DNA of 64,000 nucleotides, taken from contig NC_056005.1 in NCBI RefSeq assembly GCF_018446385.1, positions 62,842,239 through 62,906,238 on the forward strand, in the 5' to 3' direction. The notes below the pieces were generated by a model that saw nothing but the letters and a program-made list of their open reading frames with translations, made no database searches and was not told the origin of the DNA. This DNA comes from Zingiber officinale (lineage: Eukaryota > Streptophyta > Magnoliopsida > Zingiberales > Zingiberaceae). The position numbers and the translations under genes are program-made. Each line of letters opens with the position of its first letter. Positions within the stretch are counted from its first letter, which is position 1. Positions 48,701-54,886 of this stretch are shown here, one piece after another.

Positions 48701-51700
48701 CAATAATTGGAGTTGTTACAACGGTGTAATTCCAAAAGTTTACATTAGATACAAAGGTTAGTCTACCTATACAAATCACCATTGAGTATAGAAAATCAAA
48801 CATAGATAAGGTATTTACAATCATTTGGGTGAATTTGAAGTCCTATAATCACTTCCCCCTTCACTCACTTTCTTATCTCAGCTCTCTTCTCTACCTCTCC
48901 TTCAATTCTCTCGTATTCAGCTCTCCCACTCTCTATCTTAATTCTCTCAAGCTCACTTGCGAACACAACCAACTGTGATTCTCTATATAACCTATTTCAC
49001 CATTCTGACTAGTACTGGATTCACAGTTCTCGTAGGATCGATATTTTTTTATTGCTTGTCTACATTTCTGTGCAATAGCAGATTTATCCCATCAAGTTTT
49101 TGACGTCGTTGCCTCCGACACAAACTGCAGACCAAACTTCAAACGACTATAACTTTTGGCGCGATTTGAGCCACATATCGTACCCCCTATCAAAATGTAG
49201 ATAATTTTAAGATCTACAATTTTGATTCAAGGTCTAATCCGAGAAAACTGGGTCAAAGGGGCGAGAAACCAATTTTGGTGGAGCCATGTTAATCTATAGA
49301 TTTGGACAGTATAGGGAGGTATAAAAGGGTCAACCAAACCCTTACTTGACTCATCTTCAACCAAGGGACTCCACCCCCTCCCTCCTTGGGAGAGGGTTTT
49401 CCCCACTTGGAAAATCCTAGAACCATCATCCTCATCCATCCACCTCCGGAACAAGGAACTATTTCCAAAGACACCAACAATCTTCTTACTAAGCATTTCT
49501 TCCTCTATGTTTTGGATTGTATGAATGTTTCTCTATTGCTCTGTCTCGATCGTTGGCTGCAGGTAGTGTTGACCAAATGACTTCGAATGACTTGGTCAAC
49601 ATAAAAGACAGCTCATCATACCCTCCCCTTCTGGGCATGATGACTTGGTCAACATTCCAACCACATCATCGGCAGTTCCGTCTTCTCAACTTTCAAACGG
49701 GATCAAATTTGGCATCGTCTGTGGGAACTTCGCCTGATCTGGAACGTGAAGATGGATGACATCAAAAAACTCTATCATCATCATAATCCTTGTGGGTTTC
49801 GACGAACATATTATATTCTCCTCACTCCACAGGTATTCGGGAGTAAAGGAACCAAGTCAGATCCGCAGCTGGACGACATGTTAGTTTTTCTATTATTATA
49901 TTTTTTCCCCGACTCCACTAGTATTCGGGAGTTGAGGGACTGAGGCGGATCCTCAACCGATTGGCACGGCTCCTAGATCAGGTATGCTACGGGCTCTGCT
50001 CCTTTTTTACGATCACAGAATCTGCTACAACTCCTTGATAAGAGAGTAAGATCATAATTCCTTGATCAAAAACTAGGGCCCTAGATCCTTGATCAGACAT
50101 TAGGGACATAGCTCCCCGATTAGACACTAGGGGCACAGCTCCCCGATCAGATACTAGGGACACATCTCCCCGATCAAAGACTCACGATACAGCTTCTCGG
50201 TCAAGATCCAGGGGCCTCGCTCTTTGATTACAAGCTAGGGGTCTTACTCTCCGATCAAGGACTAAGGGCTCAACTTCCCGATCTGGTGTGCTACAGGCTC
50301 TGCACCCTCCAATCATGGGGCTCTGCATCCTCTTACTGCTACAGGCTCTGCACCCTCCACCTATGGGGATCTGCATCCTTTTACTACTATAGGCTCTGCA
50401 CCCTTCATCATAGAACTCTACACCCTATTACTACCATATGCTTTGCACCATCCACCTATGAGGATTTGCATCCTCTTACATTTACAGGCTCTGCACCCTC
50501 TACCCACGGCGCTCTGCTTCCTCCTATTGCTACGGGCTCTGCTCCCTCATATTTCTATGGGCTTCACTTCCTTTGATGGTCAGGGCTCATATTATTCTCT
50601 CCTTAACTCCGCGGATATTTAGGAGTCAAGGGATCGACATTATTTCTCTCCCCGATTTCACGGGCATTTGGGAGTCGAGGGATCAAGTCAGATCTTCAGC
50701 CGGTCGACACCACTTCACGATCATGTATGATAAAGGCTCTACTCCCTCATATTACTAAGGGCTTCGCTTTTATGAATTTCTGAGCTTAACCTCCCCCGTT
50801 CGGAGTCGAGCTATCACCATTAGTCTCGAACCAGAGTATCCCACGGGCTCCGAGTCCACTCAGTCTACGGGCTTTGCACTCGCCCGTGTGATTCACGATC
50901 TCCTCTACCGCTCGACATCGCTCGATCGCCCACTCGGCATTCGCCCGATCGTCCACTAGGCGTTAGCCCGTTCGCTCGGTTGGCGTTCTCTCGATTGCCT
51001 GATCGGCATTTTTCGATCACCCGATCAAGGTTTACTGTCGCTCGATCGACATTTTTTTGATCACGCGCTCGGAACCCCTCGCTCGCCGACTCTCCACTCG
51101 CTTGGTGTTCTCCCGAGTGCTCGGTCAGCATTTCTTCGATCTCCCGCTCGACACTATTCGGTCTTTCGCTTTATTCCGTTTATACGCACGCTCGGCATTC
51201 TTCCGTTCGCTAGGCATCCGTTGGGTACCATTCGGCCGTTCGATCAAATTCTCTCGGTCGGCTTTCTAGACTCTCGCCCAAGAGCGAGTTAGAAGCGAAC
51301 AGGGCTCTCGTGGCTAACGACCTCTCAGTCGGGCATAACGACAAGTCGGTCGGGTTCTCTCCTTGATGAGGTGCTGGTCTTACTTGCTGCTCTATTCGAC
51401 ACTCGTCGCCTGGTCGACATTCATCGCTCACGCCTCATTCGCCACACTGCCCGGCACTCATCGTTCGCGTCTTACTCACCGCTCTGCCCAGCACTCACCG
51501 CTCGCGCCTCACTCATCGTTCTACCCCGCATTCACTTCTTGGTTGACACCCATTTTGCTTCTTGCCTAGCATTCGCATAATAGTCTGATCGCTTTGCTCA
51601 ATATCGCCCCACCGCCTGCTTGATATTGCTCGGTCCACCCGCTCAACATTCTCCTATTACTCGGTCGGCATTTTTCGATCGCCTGGTTGGATTTTACGAT

Positions 51701-54700
51701 CAGTCGGTCGACATTTTTCGATCGCCCAGTTGCAGTTTACTGTCGCTTAGTCGACATTTTCTCGGTCGCGCGCTCGACACCACTCGCCCATCGTCTTTCC
51801 ACTCGCTCGGCATTCTCCCGAGTATTCGGTCGGCATTTCTTCGATCTCTCGCTCGACACTACTCGGTCTTTTGTTTTGTTCCATTTATACGCACGCTCGG
51901 CACTACTTGATCTTTCGCTTTGTTCCGTTTGTACGCACGCTCGGTATTCAACCGATCGCTTGCTCGGCATACGCTCAACACCATTTCTCATCGCTCACTC
52001 GGTATTACTTCAGTCACTTGCTCAGCATCGCCATAGCAACTCATTCAACGTTATACGATAAGCCCAGTGATCGGACTCTGCATTCAGGAGAGATTTTGTT
52101 TTTCGTTTGGCTGAGTCTAATCAGTCAGACTTGCGCCTCCTTCAACTAGATTTAAAGGGGAGGCTTGTGATATGAATATATCTTGGGACCCCAGTGGAAT
52201 TAGGAATAGAGGGGGAGGGTATTTTGGTCAAATCACTGTATAGGACTTGAAGAAAAGGAGATGCACTGTTCACAAGGGGTTTTTTTTCTTCGGGGGTCCT
52301 TCCGCCGCCATGAGGGTGGAAGGTGGGTGGCCGCCTATTCCGCCTCCGGCGTCATTCCCTGCGATCGCCGCCCCTCACAGTGGTCGGCTTCTCCTACCTT
52401 CTCCAGGCCAACACACACCTCTGCCGCCTCCCATCTCATCGCCTCCTCCTCAGCCAAGGAGGATGTCGCTCCCTCTCCACACACCGCAGCCTTGTTTGCC
52501 GACAATCGCCAAGAACCGCAGCCATGCCCGCCAATGCCTCTTTCGACTCCTCACGCCACCGCTATTGCACGAACCCATGCGAGGATACCGCCACATGCTC
52601 TCTCGCTCTCTCTCTCTCCCGTAACTCGACTGCAGCTAGTGGGTGCTCGTCGTTTCCCTCATTGCTTGTTGGACACTTCACCATCGCCTCCCCGCACGCG
52701 TGCAGCCACTTCCACTACCAGACAGACCTTCGGACGTCGACGCCGCCTCCCCCTCTCTATGAGCCGGCAGCACACACTCCGCCTCTCTCTCTATCTCTGA
52801 GTTCACCGGCACTCTAACAACCGCCCTTCAGCAGGTGCCACCGGCTACTCTCGACCCATTCTAGCACCGCAGGGATCACTGTCGCACTCCGCAGTCGTCG
52901 TCATCGCGCTATAGCCGGCTGTTATCTTCGCGCCATAGCAGGTCGCCGCATTGCCGTCTCAACCAGACACTGCATGAGTTTCTCTGTTCGTCGCTGGTAC
53001 GACCGACCACACTAGCGCAAGATCAGCCTCGAGCCGTAACCATCCCCCATTGTCGTAGACGACCTCCAATTCATGTTGTCATACACTTCTGATGCCAATC
53101 CGGTATCTGATCCACATTGACGTACGTTTTCGACACTGATCTGGCCTTCGAGCCACTGTTATGTTCCGGCCATCGAGCCGCTATTTCGTTCTTTCCATGT
53201 CATTGTGTTTCAGTCTGCGTGTCGATGTCATATCCTAGCCTGTGTACCGACGTTATATCTCGACCTACGTGCTTTTGTCATATCCCGGTGTGCGTGTCGC
53301 TATTAGGTCCTTGCCTACATGTCGCCTTCTAGGTCCAAGTCACATTCAACTCCGTGTATCCAACTCCTCATCCAGCTCGCATTCAGCTACTCTTCCGAGT
53401 TGCGACAACTCGATCAGCGCCACAACCAGCTTACTGATCCACCAGAGGGCGCCCCCTGGGCTAGGGTACGTTCTCCATTCTTATTCTATACGCATTTCCT
53501 TATTCTACTATTGGTTCTGTTCTTTATATATTCGTTAGATCTGCCTCGAGCATCGGAGTACCCAGATCGGAACAATCCGGTCGCTGGCTGCGGATAGCAT
53601 TGACCAGAGGACTTCAAACGACTTGGCCAACATAGAAGACACCTCATCATACCCTCCCCCTCCAAGGCATGACGACTTGGTCAACATTCCAGCCATATCA
53701 CCGGTAGTTCCGTCTTCTCAACTTTCAGACAGGATCAGTCACATAATGGGAGTGGTCATTTAGGGGTTGTGGGATCTCGTGATAGGGTCTCTATAGGAAG
53801 CAATTCCTAATTTTGACCATTCTGAAAGTAGGAGATAATTGAAGTTAATATGCCGGTGTAGTTTCAAATGATTACATCGGATACAAAGGTTAGTCTACCT
53901 TCACGAATCAACATTGAGGATAGGAAACCAAATATAGATTAGGTGTTTACAATCATTTAGATAAAACCAAAGTCTTAGAATCACTTCCCCTTCCCTCACT
54001 TTTCTAACTCAGCTCTCTTCTCTATCTCTCCCTCAATTCTCTCGTGCTCAGCTCTCCCACTCTCTCACTCCCTCTCTCTCTCAATTCTCTCAAGCTCCCT
54101 TGCGAACACAACCACCTGTGATTATCTAGATAACCTATTTTATCATTCTGACTAGTACTTGATTCATAGTCCTCGTGAGATCGATATCTTTTTATTAGTT
54201 GACGATATTTCCATGCACTTACTGATTTATTCTATTGTCGGGGATAATTATTCGTAATGTGGCATAATGGTAGAATTTGAGTTTTTATTTAACAAATTAT
54301 TCGTAATGTGATTAAGTGAATATAGTTGTGGATATTAAAACATTTCTTGTGATTTATATTATGGTTGTATAGCAACTTCCCACTTAACAAGTACCCAATA
54401 GACCATCAAACCCTAATCATGAGGAGCCATGGCCTACAAACGAGTATGGGGACAAACTTGGGGTGTGACATACACATTGATTTGTAGCCTTAGTTGGCGA
54501 CAATATAGCAGTGAGAAAACAAAATTTATGTTAACATCAATTTATGGGGAAAAAAAGGTTGTAACTTGACTAGATATATTAATTATAATTATAATTTTTA
54601 TCTTTTCCCATTTATTCTTTCCTTGGCATGATGTCACATAAGCAATATCACTGGATAGCTCGCTCAAGTGAGAATGAAACATAGCAGATCCTACAAGGTG

Positions 54701-54886
54701 CATATAACACAAGTAGATGTGATATTTGCTGGGTGTATGCAGCAAAAGGTGGTGCAGATGGATAGCAAACTTAAACATTAGAATGGATAGTTTTTCTTAC
54801 GTCAAGTGCAATTCTCAAATTCACATCCACAACCAAGCATGGCTCTGAATTATCAGCCTCCCAAGTTATATGATTTCTCATAAATG
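24268..54886 (-). CDS. Host gene, three C-terminal exons, DUF1997-like, with a ~29.8-kb intron
   Basis: Exons at 54801-54886, 24977-25035 and 24268-24370 join in phase (0, then 2) with GT donors and CAG acceptors to give one continuous 80-residue C-terminal segment ending in TAA. The segment has beta-strand-like NHITWEADNSEPCLVVDV, then PFSLLPLSAVEKPGN, then an amphipathic GLLDRLVPLLAEKL helix and a DYCAWVEQQ tail. This is the order I know from the end of plant and cyanobacterial DUF1997 (PF09366) proteins; the family call is from memory. The 5' part must lie beyond 64000 or be unrecognised. The 29,765-bp intron holds the nested retroelements. Alternatives: exon 54801-54886 belongs to a displaced or duplicated gene piece, or the gene is dead. 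Confidence 0.6.
24977..25035 (-). CDS. Penultimate coding exon of the DUF1997-like gene
   Basis: 59 bases between acceptor ACATTGCAG and donor GTAAGTCC, both close to consensus. It encodes VYTKPFSLLPLSAVEKPGN plus two bases of the next codon, which the exon at 24370 completes. Fully open in this frame. Confidence 0.78.
25036..26647. other. Intron sequence without recognised elements
   Basis: Moderately AT-rich, unique-looking sequence. Short open frames on both strands have no domain. A stretch at 25140-25210 reads openly on the minus strand but lacks good splice sites. Interpreted as the 3' part of the giant intron. Confidence 0.5.
26648..27480 (+). repeat. Degenerate LTR-like fragment (SIRE-like start)
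   Basis: Begins TGTTGGTACAATATTACCCC and soon has AGGTTGTTTTGATGTTG, recalling the TGTTGGAACCCC...AGGTTGTTTTGGTGTG start of the LTRs at 15196 and 18338. It continues with repeated GAGTTGACT / GAGTCGATT motifs. No primer-binding site follows, so it is a solo or truncated LTR at best. Confidence 0.4.
27481..28019. other. Unassigned repeat-like sequence with (TA)n at 27703-27729
   Basis: Contains a short TA microsatellite and, from about 27740 to 27955, dispersed-repeat-like sequence ending CTGCACCATTACCCTAGGG. No coding capacity seen. Confidence 0.4.
28020..29689 (+). pseudogene. L1-type LINE remnant (reverse transcriptase and zinc-binding tail)
   Basis: RT pieces in shifting frames: DDKASGPDGYGVKFF, then SLISLIPKTD and VSDYRPISCCNVFYKII, KGRSIGDNINL, MIKVDMKKTFDTVD, and GLRQGDPLSPLL. 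The next domain with the FADD box is missing. The text jumps to the C-terminal region (ISWATICLSKHDGGYGLWD) and a zinc-binding domain (KACVLCRHYDESNRHLFFEC) near 29325-29390. Order and motifs are of plant L1 LINEs. A stop at 28483-28485, frameshifts and internal deletion make it dead. Copia-4 inserted at 29690. Confidence 0.88.
29690..30101 (+). repeat. Copia-4 5' LTR, about 412 bp
   Basis: Begins TGTTAGAGGAG inside LINE sequence and ends TCTTTTACA immediately before a primer-binding-site-like sequence. Short LTR length suits small copia lineages. The 3' LTR is missing because element C sequence takes over near 34040. Confidence 0.75.
30102..30113 (+). other. Copia-4 primer-binding site, two mismatches
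   Basis: TGGTATTCGAGC differs at two positions from the Met-tRNA site TGGTATCAGAGC found in the other copia elements here. Confidence 0.75.
30197..30358. repeat. 28-bp tandem repeat in Copia-4 leader
   Basis: Five and a half copies of a TCCCTTGCTGTCGATTTCG-type unit of 28 bp between the primer-binding site and gag. Confidence 0.75.
30436..31023 (+). pseudogene. Copia-4 gag, 5' part
   Basis: From ATG 30436 the frame reads KLNRNNYLLWSYSFKLF, has a TGA where a tryptophan is usual, then VLDDCSVMAWLLNNIE. A 15-bp direct duplication (TTACGGGGGTATG) near 30707-30735 disturbs the frame. After it come SRIFKLYEKLFSL and KWEEFLVTKFLSGLDS in another frame. A UBN2-type copia gag. It is interrupted at 31024 by a MITE. 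Confidence 0.85.
31016..31023. other. 8-bp target duplication of the MITE, left copy
   Basis: ATCTCGGG here and at 31575-31582 flank the AT-rich insertion exactly. Confidence 0.85.
31024..31574. mobile_element. hAT-like MITE, 551 bp, in Copia-4 gag
   Basis: Flanked by an identical 8-bp duplication (ATCTCGGG), the hAT superfamily size. The ends are imperfect inverted repeats: TAAGGTTGTCAAAATCGAG at the left, and the reverse complement of the right end reads CGATGTTATCAAACTCGTG. The interior is AT-rich and non-coding. The gag frame resumes after the right duplication. Confidence 0.82.
31583..32171 (+). pseudogene. Copia-4 gag 3' part, zinc knuckle and protease
   Basis: In the frame of 31659-32171: a basic region, a decayed zinc knuckle (CVHYSRSNHASKKC, with the second Cys now Tyr), and a protease start SWMMDYGVSAHITGN in which the usual Ser/Thr of the D-S/T-G triad is Tyr. 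Both changes would abolish normal function. Confidence 0.82.
32172..33200 (+). pseudogene. Copia-4 integrase remnant
   Basis: Frames alternate: a pre-integrase HYRLGHSSSALKSL, CESYEFGKHHHTFF with a changed Cys, IIFIDDYSHMTWLYLFKN and LRTDNALKF from the core, then a stretch with stops, and FGYVCFVHNFTPGWDKLSP with GYSRTQKGY from the integrase C-terminus. Frameshifts and stops throughout. Confidence 0.82.
33300..34040 (+). pseudogene. Copia-4 reverse transcriptase remnant, truncated
   Basis: RT N-terminal motifs SAWRTTMDEEMSALI, LKFRADGTIDGHKARMVVKGF and GIDYFETFSPTAS lie in one frame to about 33810. After a frameshift the text shows an EQPLGYF-like segment and VIYGLKQSPRA. The element stops near 34020-34040 where element C LTR sequence begins, so the rest of RT, RNase H and the 3' LTR are gone. 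Confidence 0.85.
34042..34603 (+). repeat. Element C (Athila-like), 5' LTR, truncated at its left
   Basis: Matches the 3' half of the LTR at 47252-49094, with shared TGACATAGAGC, GTGGTCATTTAGAGGTTGTGG, TTACATTAGATACAA and TCTGACTAGTACT blocks. It lacks the first 1.2 kb. Directly followed by a primer-binding site. Confidence 0.85.
34606..34624 (+). other. Element C primer-binding site
   Basis: TTTTTGACGTCGTTGTCGG, a variant of the Athila-type site TGGCGTCGTTGCCGGGGA seen in element A, in the expected place after the LTR end. Confidence 0.75.
34725..35465 (+). pseudogene. Element C gag-like remnant with decayed zinc knuckle
   Basis: One frame from ATG 34725 to the stop at 35463-35465, broken by two stop codons (near 34897 and 34974). 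The first part has CEICGVTWLMTDNC, a CX2CX4HX4C knuckle with Leu in place of His, then YRVSGEKYDLSDYND. The 146-codon open part from 35025 is not recognised; it contains two loosely repeated QES.xLV.xPL segments. It lies between the primer-binding site and the end-of-pol motif, so RT and integrase are absent. Confidence 0.6.
35668..35712 (+). other. Conserved end-of-pol motif of Athila-type elements (element C)
   Basis: GGGGTCGAGCT and later AAGCACTTCTTGAGAGGTAA correspond to GGTCGAGCTAAAG and AAGCGCTTCTTGGGAGGCAA on the minus strand of element A (40876-40926). It marks the boundary between the former coding part and the 3' non-coding part. Confidence 0.6.
35877..36112. repeat. Dyad array in element C interior (CACGGGCGCCCGTG type)
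   Basis: Units with palindromic or near-palindromic cores (CACGGGCGCCCGTG at 35877, CACGAGCACCCGTG at 35929, then GCACAGGTGCTCGTG copies at about 35967 and 36028) spaced irregularly at 40-60 bp. It sits just after the end-of-pol motif, the same position as the array in element A. Confidence 0.7.
36245..36249. other. Target-site duplication of element A, left copy (TTTTC)
   Basis: TTTTC precedes the LTR at 36250 and is repeated at 45322-45326 after the other LTR. Removing element A and one copy restores continuous element C sequence. Confidence 0.88.
36250..37390 (-). repeat. Element A left LTR (3' LTR), 1141 bp, internally deleted
   Basis: Starts TGTTGACCTCCGC and ends CTACGCACATCA. Relative to the right LTR it lacks about 490 bp (corresponding to about 43730-44216). 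It includes a TATATAAAT box on the minus strand at 36804-36812 and dyad units at about 36848-37120. Confidence 0.93.
36804..36812 (-). promoter_or_regulatory. TATA box of element A LTR
   Basis: Minus-strand TATATAAAT, retained as TATATAAA at 44649-44656 in the other LTR. On the element strand the dyad array lies just upstream of it. Confidence 0.6.
37391..37403 (-). other. Polypurine tract of element A
   Basis: Minus strand AAGTCTGGGGGTG immediately precedes the TGATGTGCG start of the LTR. Confidence 0.88.
37404..38474 (-). other. Element A 3' non-coding region, with a second G-tract
   Basis: No coding sequence. At 38433-38445 a run of 13 C (13 G on the element strand) in an AAGTCGGGG...GTG context copies the layout of the true polypurine tract and sits 30 bp after the accessory ORF stop. 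Parts of this region are related, in reverse orientation, to 46320-47250 of element C. Confidence 0.7.
38475..39983 (-). CDS. Intact 502-codon accessory ORF (Athila ORF-1 / plant transposon protein type)
   Basis: Uninterrupted from ATG 39983 to TAA or equivalent at 38475. It has a Ser/Gly/Lys-rich N-terminus (residues 1-45), a large globular domain with RFLDWSDMLYTHLLTYPRLV, FRLMNQEFQWTFSDFNTCFGLS and YALWAMLHKVNFDSG (about residues 85-270), then a Pro/Ser-rich linker, a likely coiled coil (about 390-460) and a Pro/Arg-rich end. It resembles the Athila ORF-1 / Transposase_32 type proteins of plant Athila elements, whose role is not known; an envelope-like role has been proposed for some. No signal peptide and no clear membrane segment is visible. 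Being open while gag has several stops is notable. Confidence 0.85.
   Translation of the reverse strand: MSNLLKRLRKGSGGSSGGDKGKEPSKDKGKQLVQGKGKRTSCNEGNDNEFNIVFRNDDQITKFAILVHRKIVCTRYMNPTVLDMIGIRDDIDWMIRFLDWSDMLYTHLLTYPRLVLEFLSSLDVHFANEDDYVGKITFRLMNQEFQWTFSDFNTCFGLSFGSSRMFDSRFNWNNFWNSITGLDHPYEPSRAKASHMQNPVFRYLHRVMSKTILGRGESDGVVKKVELYALWAMLHKVNFDSGFHFLQSLVRAARASSGSIVLGELITQIVINLELDLDGLEVIHGNDMIDMDACLAMKMIIRDENGFTFPRRNGFPLPLPCPDPTSVRNPANWVITDVDPENVPFISGDTEPHIEPSTSGYPQPSGHSDPARHSFAYGTGPSRFDFSDFRTSLETLHEKHDAQRRMLEGRFSLSDNQFRKVQEHFRFTRNFQGQVAEFVQDYDTDQARMRDFMQNISVTSQQVDALFEYHIILSETPGFPSFPIGQPRRRHPFPRPPPPLPY
40240..40760. repeat. ~52-bp array with CACGGCCGTG dyads, element A interior
   Basis: CACACGG starts at 40297, 40351, 40404 (as TACACGG), 40456, 40508, 40560 and 40612, with weaker members near 40245 and 40665. 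Spacing is 54, 53, 52, 52, 52 and 52. Each unit is a palindrome CACGGCCGTG, 5-9 variable bases, a second ACACGGCC, then a CT-rich spacer containing TTCTCTGGA-like text. It lies between the protease/end-of-pol part and the accessory ORF. Confidence 0.88.
40876..40926 (-). other. End-of-pol motif of element A
   Basis: The minus-strand text GGTCGAGCTAAAG...AAGCGCTTCTTGGGAGGCAA follows the protease frame with one stop between. In an autonomous relative RT, RNase H and integrase would precede it. Its direct joining to protease shows where pol was lost. Confidence 0.65.
40932..41942 (-). pseudogene. Element A protease region, open for 336 codons, catalytic Asp changed
   Basis: A linker with NKIELRSGRTL leads to a retropepsin-like domain: YIPCNIETQFIEKTFFN then LGVSVSLIPYSICNKLGL, the hydrophobic strand VLDIEEEPKIPIILGRPFLAT and AGAIIDVKN. 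In this family an Asp stands before LG at the active site. Here it is Asn, so the enzyme should be dead although the frame is open. The frame is the 3' continuation of gag at 43208. Confidence 0.85.
41943..43208 (-). pseudogene. Element A gag, several in-frame stops
   Basis: From ATG 43208: an N-terminal NNFEIKPAIISMVQQNQFGG, Retrotrans_gag core (FSVRDRAKQWLNSLAP, TTWEQCEQQFLDKFYPPSKT), and a knuckle CEVCGSSEHSNDSC near 42366-42410. TGA at 42771-42773 and 42357-42359 and further stops near 42171, 42057 and 41992 lie in one frame, without frameshift, continuing into protease. Typical Athila-lineage gag order. Confidence 0.9.
43209..43590 (-). other. Element A 5' untranslated leader
   Basis: A-rich on the plus strand, no coding sequence, between primer-binding site and gag start. 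Confidence 0.75.
43591..43608 (-). other. Primer-binding site of element A
   Basis: Minus strand TGGCGTCGTTGCCGGGGA, the Athila-type site (commonly attributed to an Asp-tRNA primer), a few bases inside the right LTR. Confidence 0.85.
43615..45321 (-). repeat. Element A right LTR (5' LTR), 1707 bp
   Basis: Matches the left LTR at both ends and contains a 490-bp block absent there. The dyad array at 44690-45060 has CACGGCC starts at 44690 (as CATGGCC), 44744, 44797, 44850, 44902, 44953 and 45004, a spacing of 54, 53, 53, 52, 51 and 51. Confidence 0.94.
45322..45326. other. Target-site duplication of element A, right copy (TTTTC)
   Basis: Identical to 36245-36249. Confidence 0.88.
45327..45459 (+). 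other. Element C interior between two insertions
   Basis: Short non-coding piece of element C between element A and the LINE. Its last bases TTGAAGACTATGAAA (starting at 45460) are duplicated after the LINE. Confidence 0.65.
45475..46308 (+). mobile_element. 5'-truncated RTE-type LINE, with 15-bp target duplication
   Basis: Flanked by TTGAAGACTATGAAA at 45460-45474 and 46309-46323. It encodes the C-terminal half of an RTE-clade reverse transcriptase from DELTAHLQDT and FADDIILVDETREG, through FKYLGSFLQNDG, HRIQAGWVKWR and VAEMRMLRWMCG. A TAG precedes FADD and a frameshift in the A6 run near 46003 splits off the end (REKVGVASIEDKLRETRLRW). It finishes with GGTTG(TTG)n, the tail type usual for plant RTE LINEs. 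Dead on arrival through 5' truncation. Confidence 0.92.
46309..47251 (+). other. Element C 3' non-coding region and polypurine tract
   Basis: Resumes element C after the LINE. Related in inverse orientation to 37404-38430 of element A. It ends AAGGTTCAAGTTTGGGAGTAT (47231-47251), a polypurine tract before the LTR at 47252. No coding sequence. Confidence 0.7.
47252..49094 (+). repeat. Element C full-length LTR, 1843 bp
   Basis: Starts TGATGAATGTAG after a polypurine tract and ends TATCCCATCA, followed by AGTTTTTGACGTCGTTGC, a primer-binding site. Having a tract before and a primer site behind, it is the shared LTR of two joined copies. TATAAAAG is at 48027-48034. Dyads AACACGGGTGCCCGTGTT and GCACGGTCGTGTC lie at 47745-47815. 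Confidence 0.88.
48027..48034 (+). promoter_or_regulatory. TATA box of element C LTR
   Basis: GGAGGTATAAAAGAGTCAA, repeated as GGAGGTATAAAAGGGTCAA at 49320 in the next LTR copy. Confidence 0.65.
49095..49112 (+). other. Primer-binding site remnant followed directly by another LTR piece
   Basis: AGTTTTTGACGTCGTTGC then CTCCGACA, after which sequence equal to the middle of the LTR (about 47822 onward) begins. The entire interior of a second copy has been deleted. Confidence 0.7.
49113..49550 (+). repeat. Element C third LTR copy, left part
   Basis: Matches 47822-48245, including the TATA box. It breaks off at about 49550 where element D begins; the continuation is at 53738. Confidence 0.82.
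49551..49705 (+). repeat. Element D 5' LTR, last ~155 bp only
   Basis: Matches 53583-53737: GGCTGC...TAG, GACTTGGTCAACAT, CTCATCATACCCTCCCC, GGCATGATGACTTGGTCAAC, CCGTCTTCTCAACTTTC and the GGATCA end. Confidence 0.85.
49708..49727 (+). other. Tat-type primer-binding site
   Basis: TTTGGCATCGTCTGTGGGAA differs by one base from the TTTGGCGCCGTCTGTGGGAA usual in Tat/Ogre elements. Confidence 0.75.
50040..50565. repeat. Tandem repeats in element D (27-bp and 48-bp units)
   Basis: 27-bp units of the form CTCCCCGATCAGACACTAGG near 50110-50190, then about five 48-bp units (CTACAGGCTCTGCACCCTCC...) from 50291 to about 50545. The 96-codon frame at 50286-50576 exists because 48 is a multiple of three. 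Confidence 0.8.
50880..52050. repeat. CGCTCGGCATT-type short tandem repeats in element D, with a ~170-bp duplication
   Basis: Units of about 25 bp centred on CGCTCGGCATTC and CCGATCG. A longer segment at about 51025-51200 recurs diverged at about 51730-51905. The open frames on both strands here reflect the repeats. Confidence 0.7.
52166..53737 (+). repeat. Element D 3' LTR, 1572 bp
   Basis: TG...CA borders, preceded by a purine tract. The first third is GC-rich and open in three frames at 52247-52817, which is a composition effect. No TATA box was chosen. Confidence 0.78.
53738..54231 (+). repeat. Element C third LTR copy, right part
   Basis: Continues C LTR after element D from GTCACATAATGGGAG. 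It matches 48590-49090 and 34130-34600, and breaks off shortly before the LTR end, leaving TGTCGGGGATAAT, a possible primer-site residue. Confidence 0.83.
54232..54800. other. Intron sequence next to the host exon, with a possible LTR end
   Basis: AT-rich. CTTGGGGTGTGACA at about 54459-54472 resembles the 3' end of some gypsy LTRs. Otherwise unassigned. Confidence 0.4.
54801..54886 (-). CDS. Upstream exon of the DUF1997-like gene
   Basis: Bounded by acceptor TTCTTTTCCTGCAG and donor GTAAGA on the minus strand, both strong. The 86 bases encode two bases of a preceding codon plus FMRNHITWEADNSEPC and LVVDVNLRIALD, with no stop. It ends in phase 0, matching the exon starting at 25035. Earlier exons were looked for up to 64000 and not found. 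Confidence 0.75.

Larger units (their letters stand above)
49551..53737 (+). mobile_element. Tat-like element D, non-coding remnant inside a C LTR
   Basis: The 3' LTR at 52166-53737 is whole, and the last ~155 bp of a 5' LTR remain at about 49551-49705, followed by a Tat-type primer-binding site TTTGGCATCGTCTGTGGGAA (49708-49727). The interior has no gag or pol but three tandem-repeat zones. A purine tract AAAGGGGAGGCT precedes TGTGATATG at 52166. Right junction sequence GTCACATAAT fits element C. The left host junction is lost with about 350 bp of C LTR. Confidence 0.75.

Noticed and set aside
50286..50576. 96-codon frame with a 16-residue repeat
   Set aside because: Product of the 48-bp tandem repeat. 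No start context or domain.
52247..52817. Three overlapping open frames of 125-179 codons
   Set aside because: GC-rich, CT-biased part of the element D LTR, open in all three plus frames. Pro/Ser-rich translations without domains.
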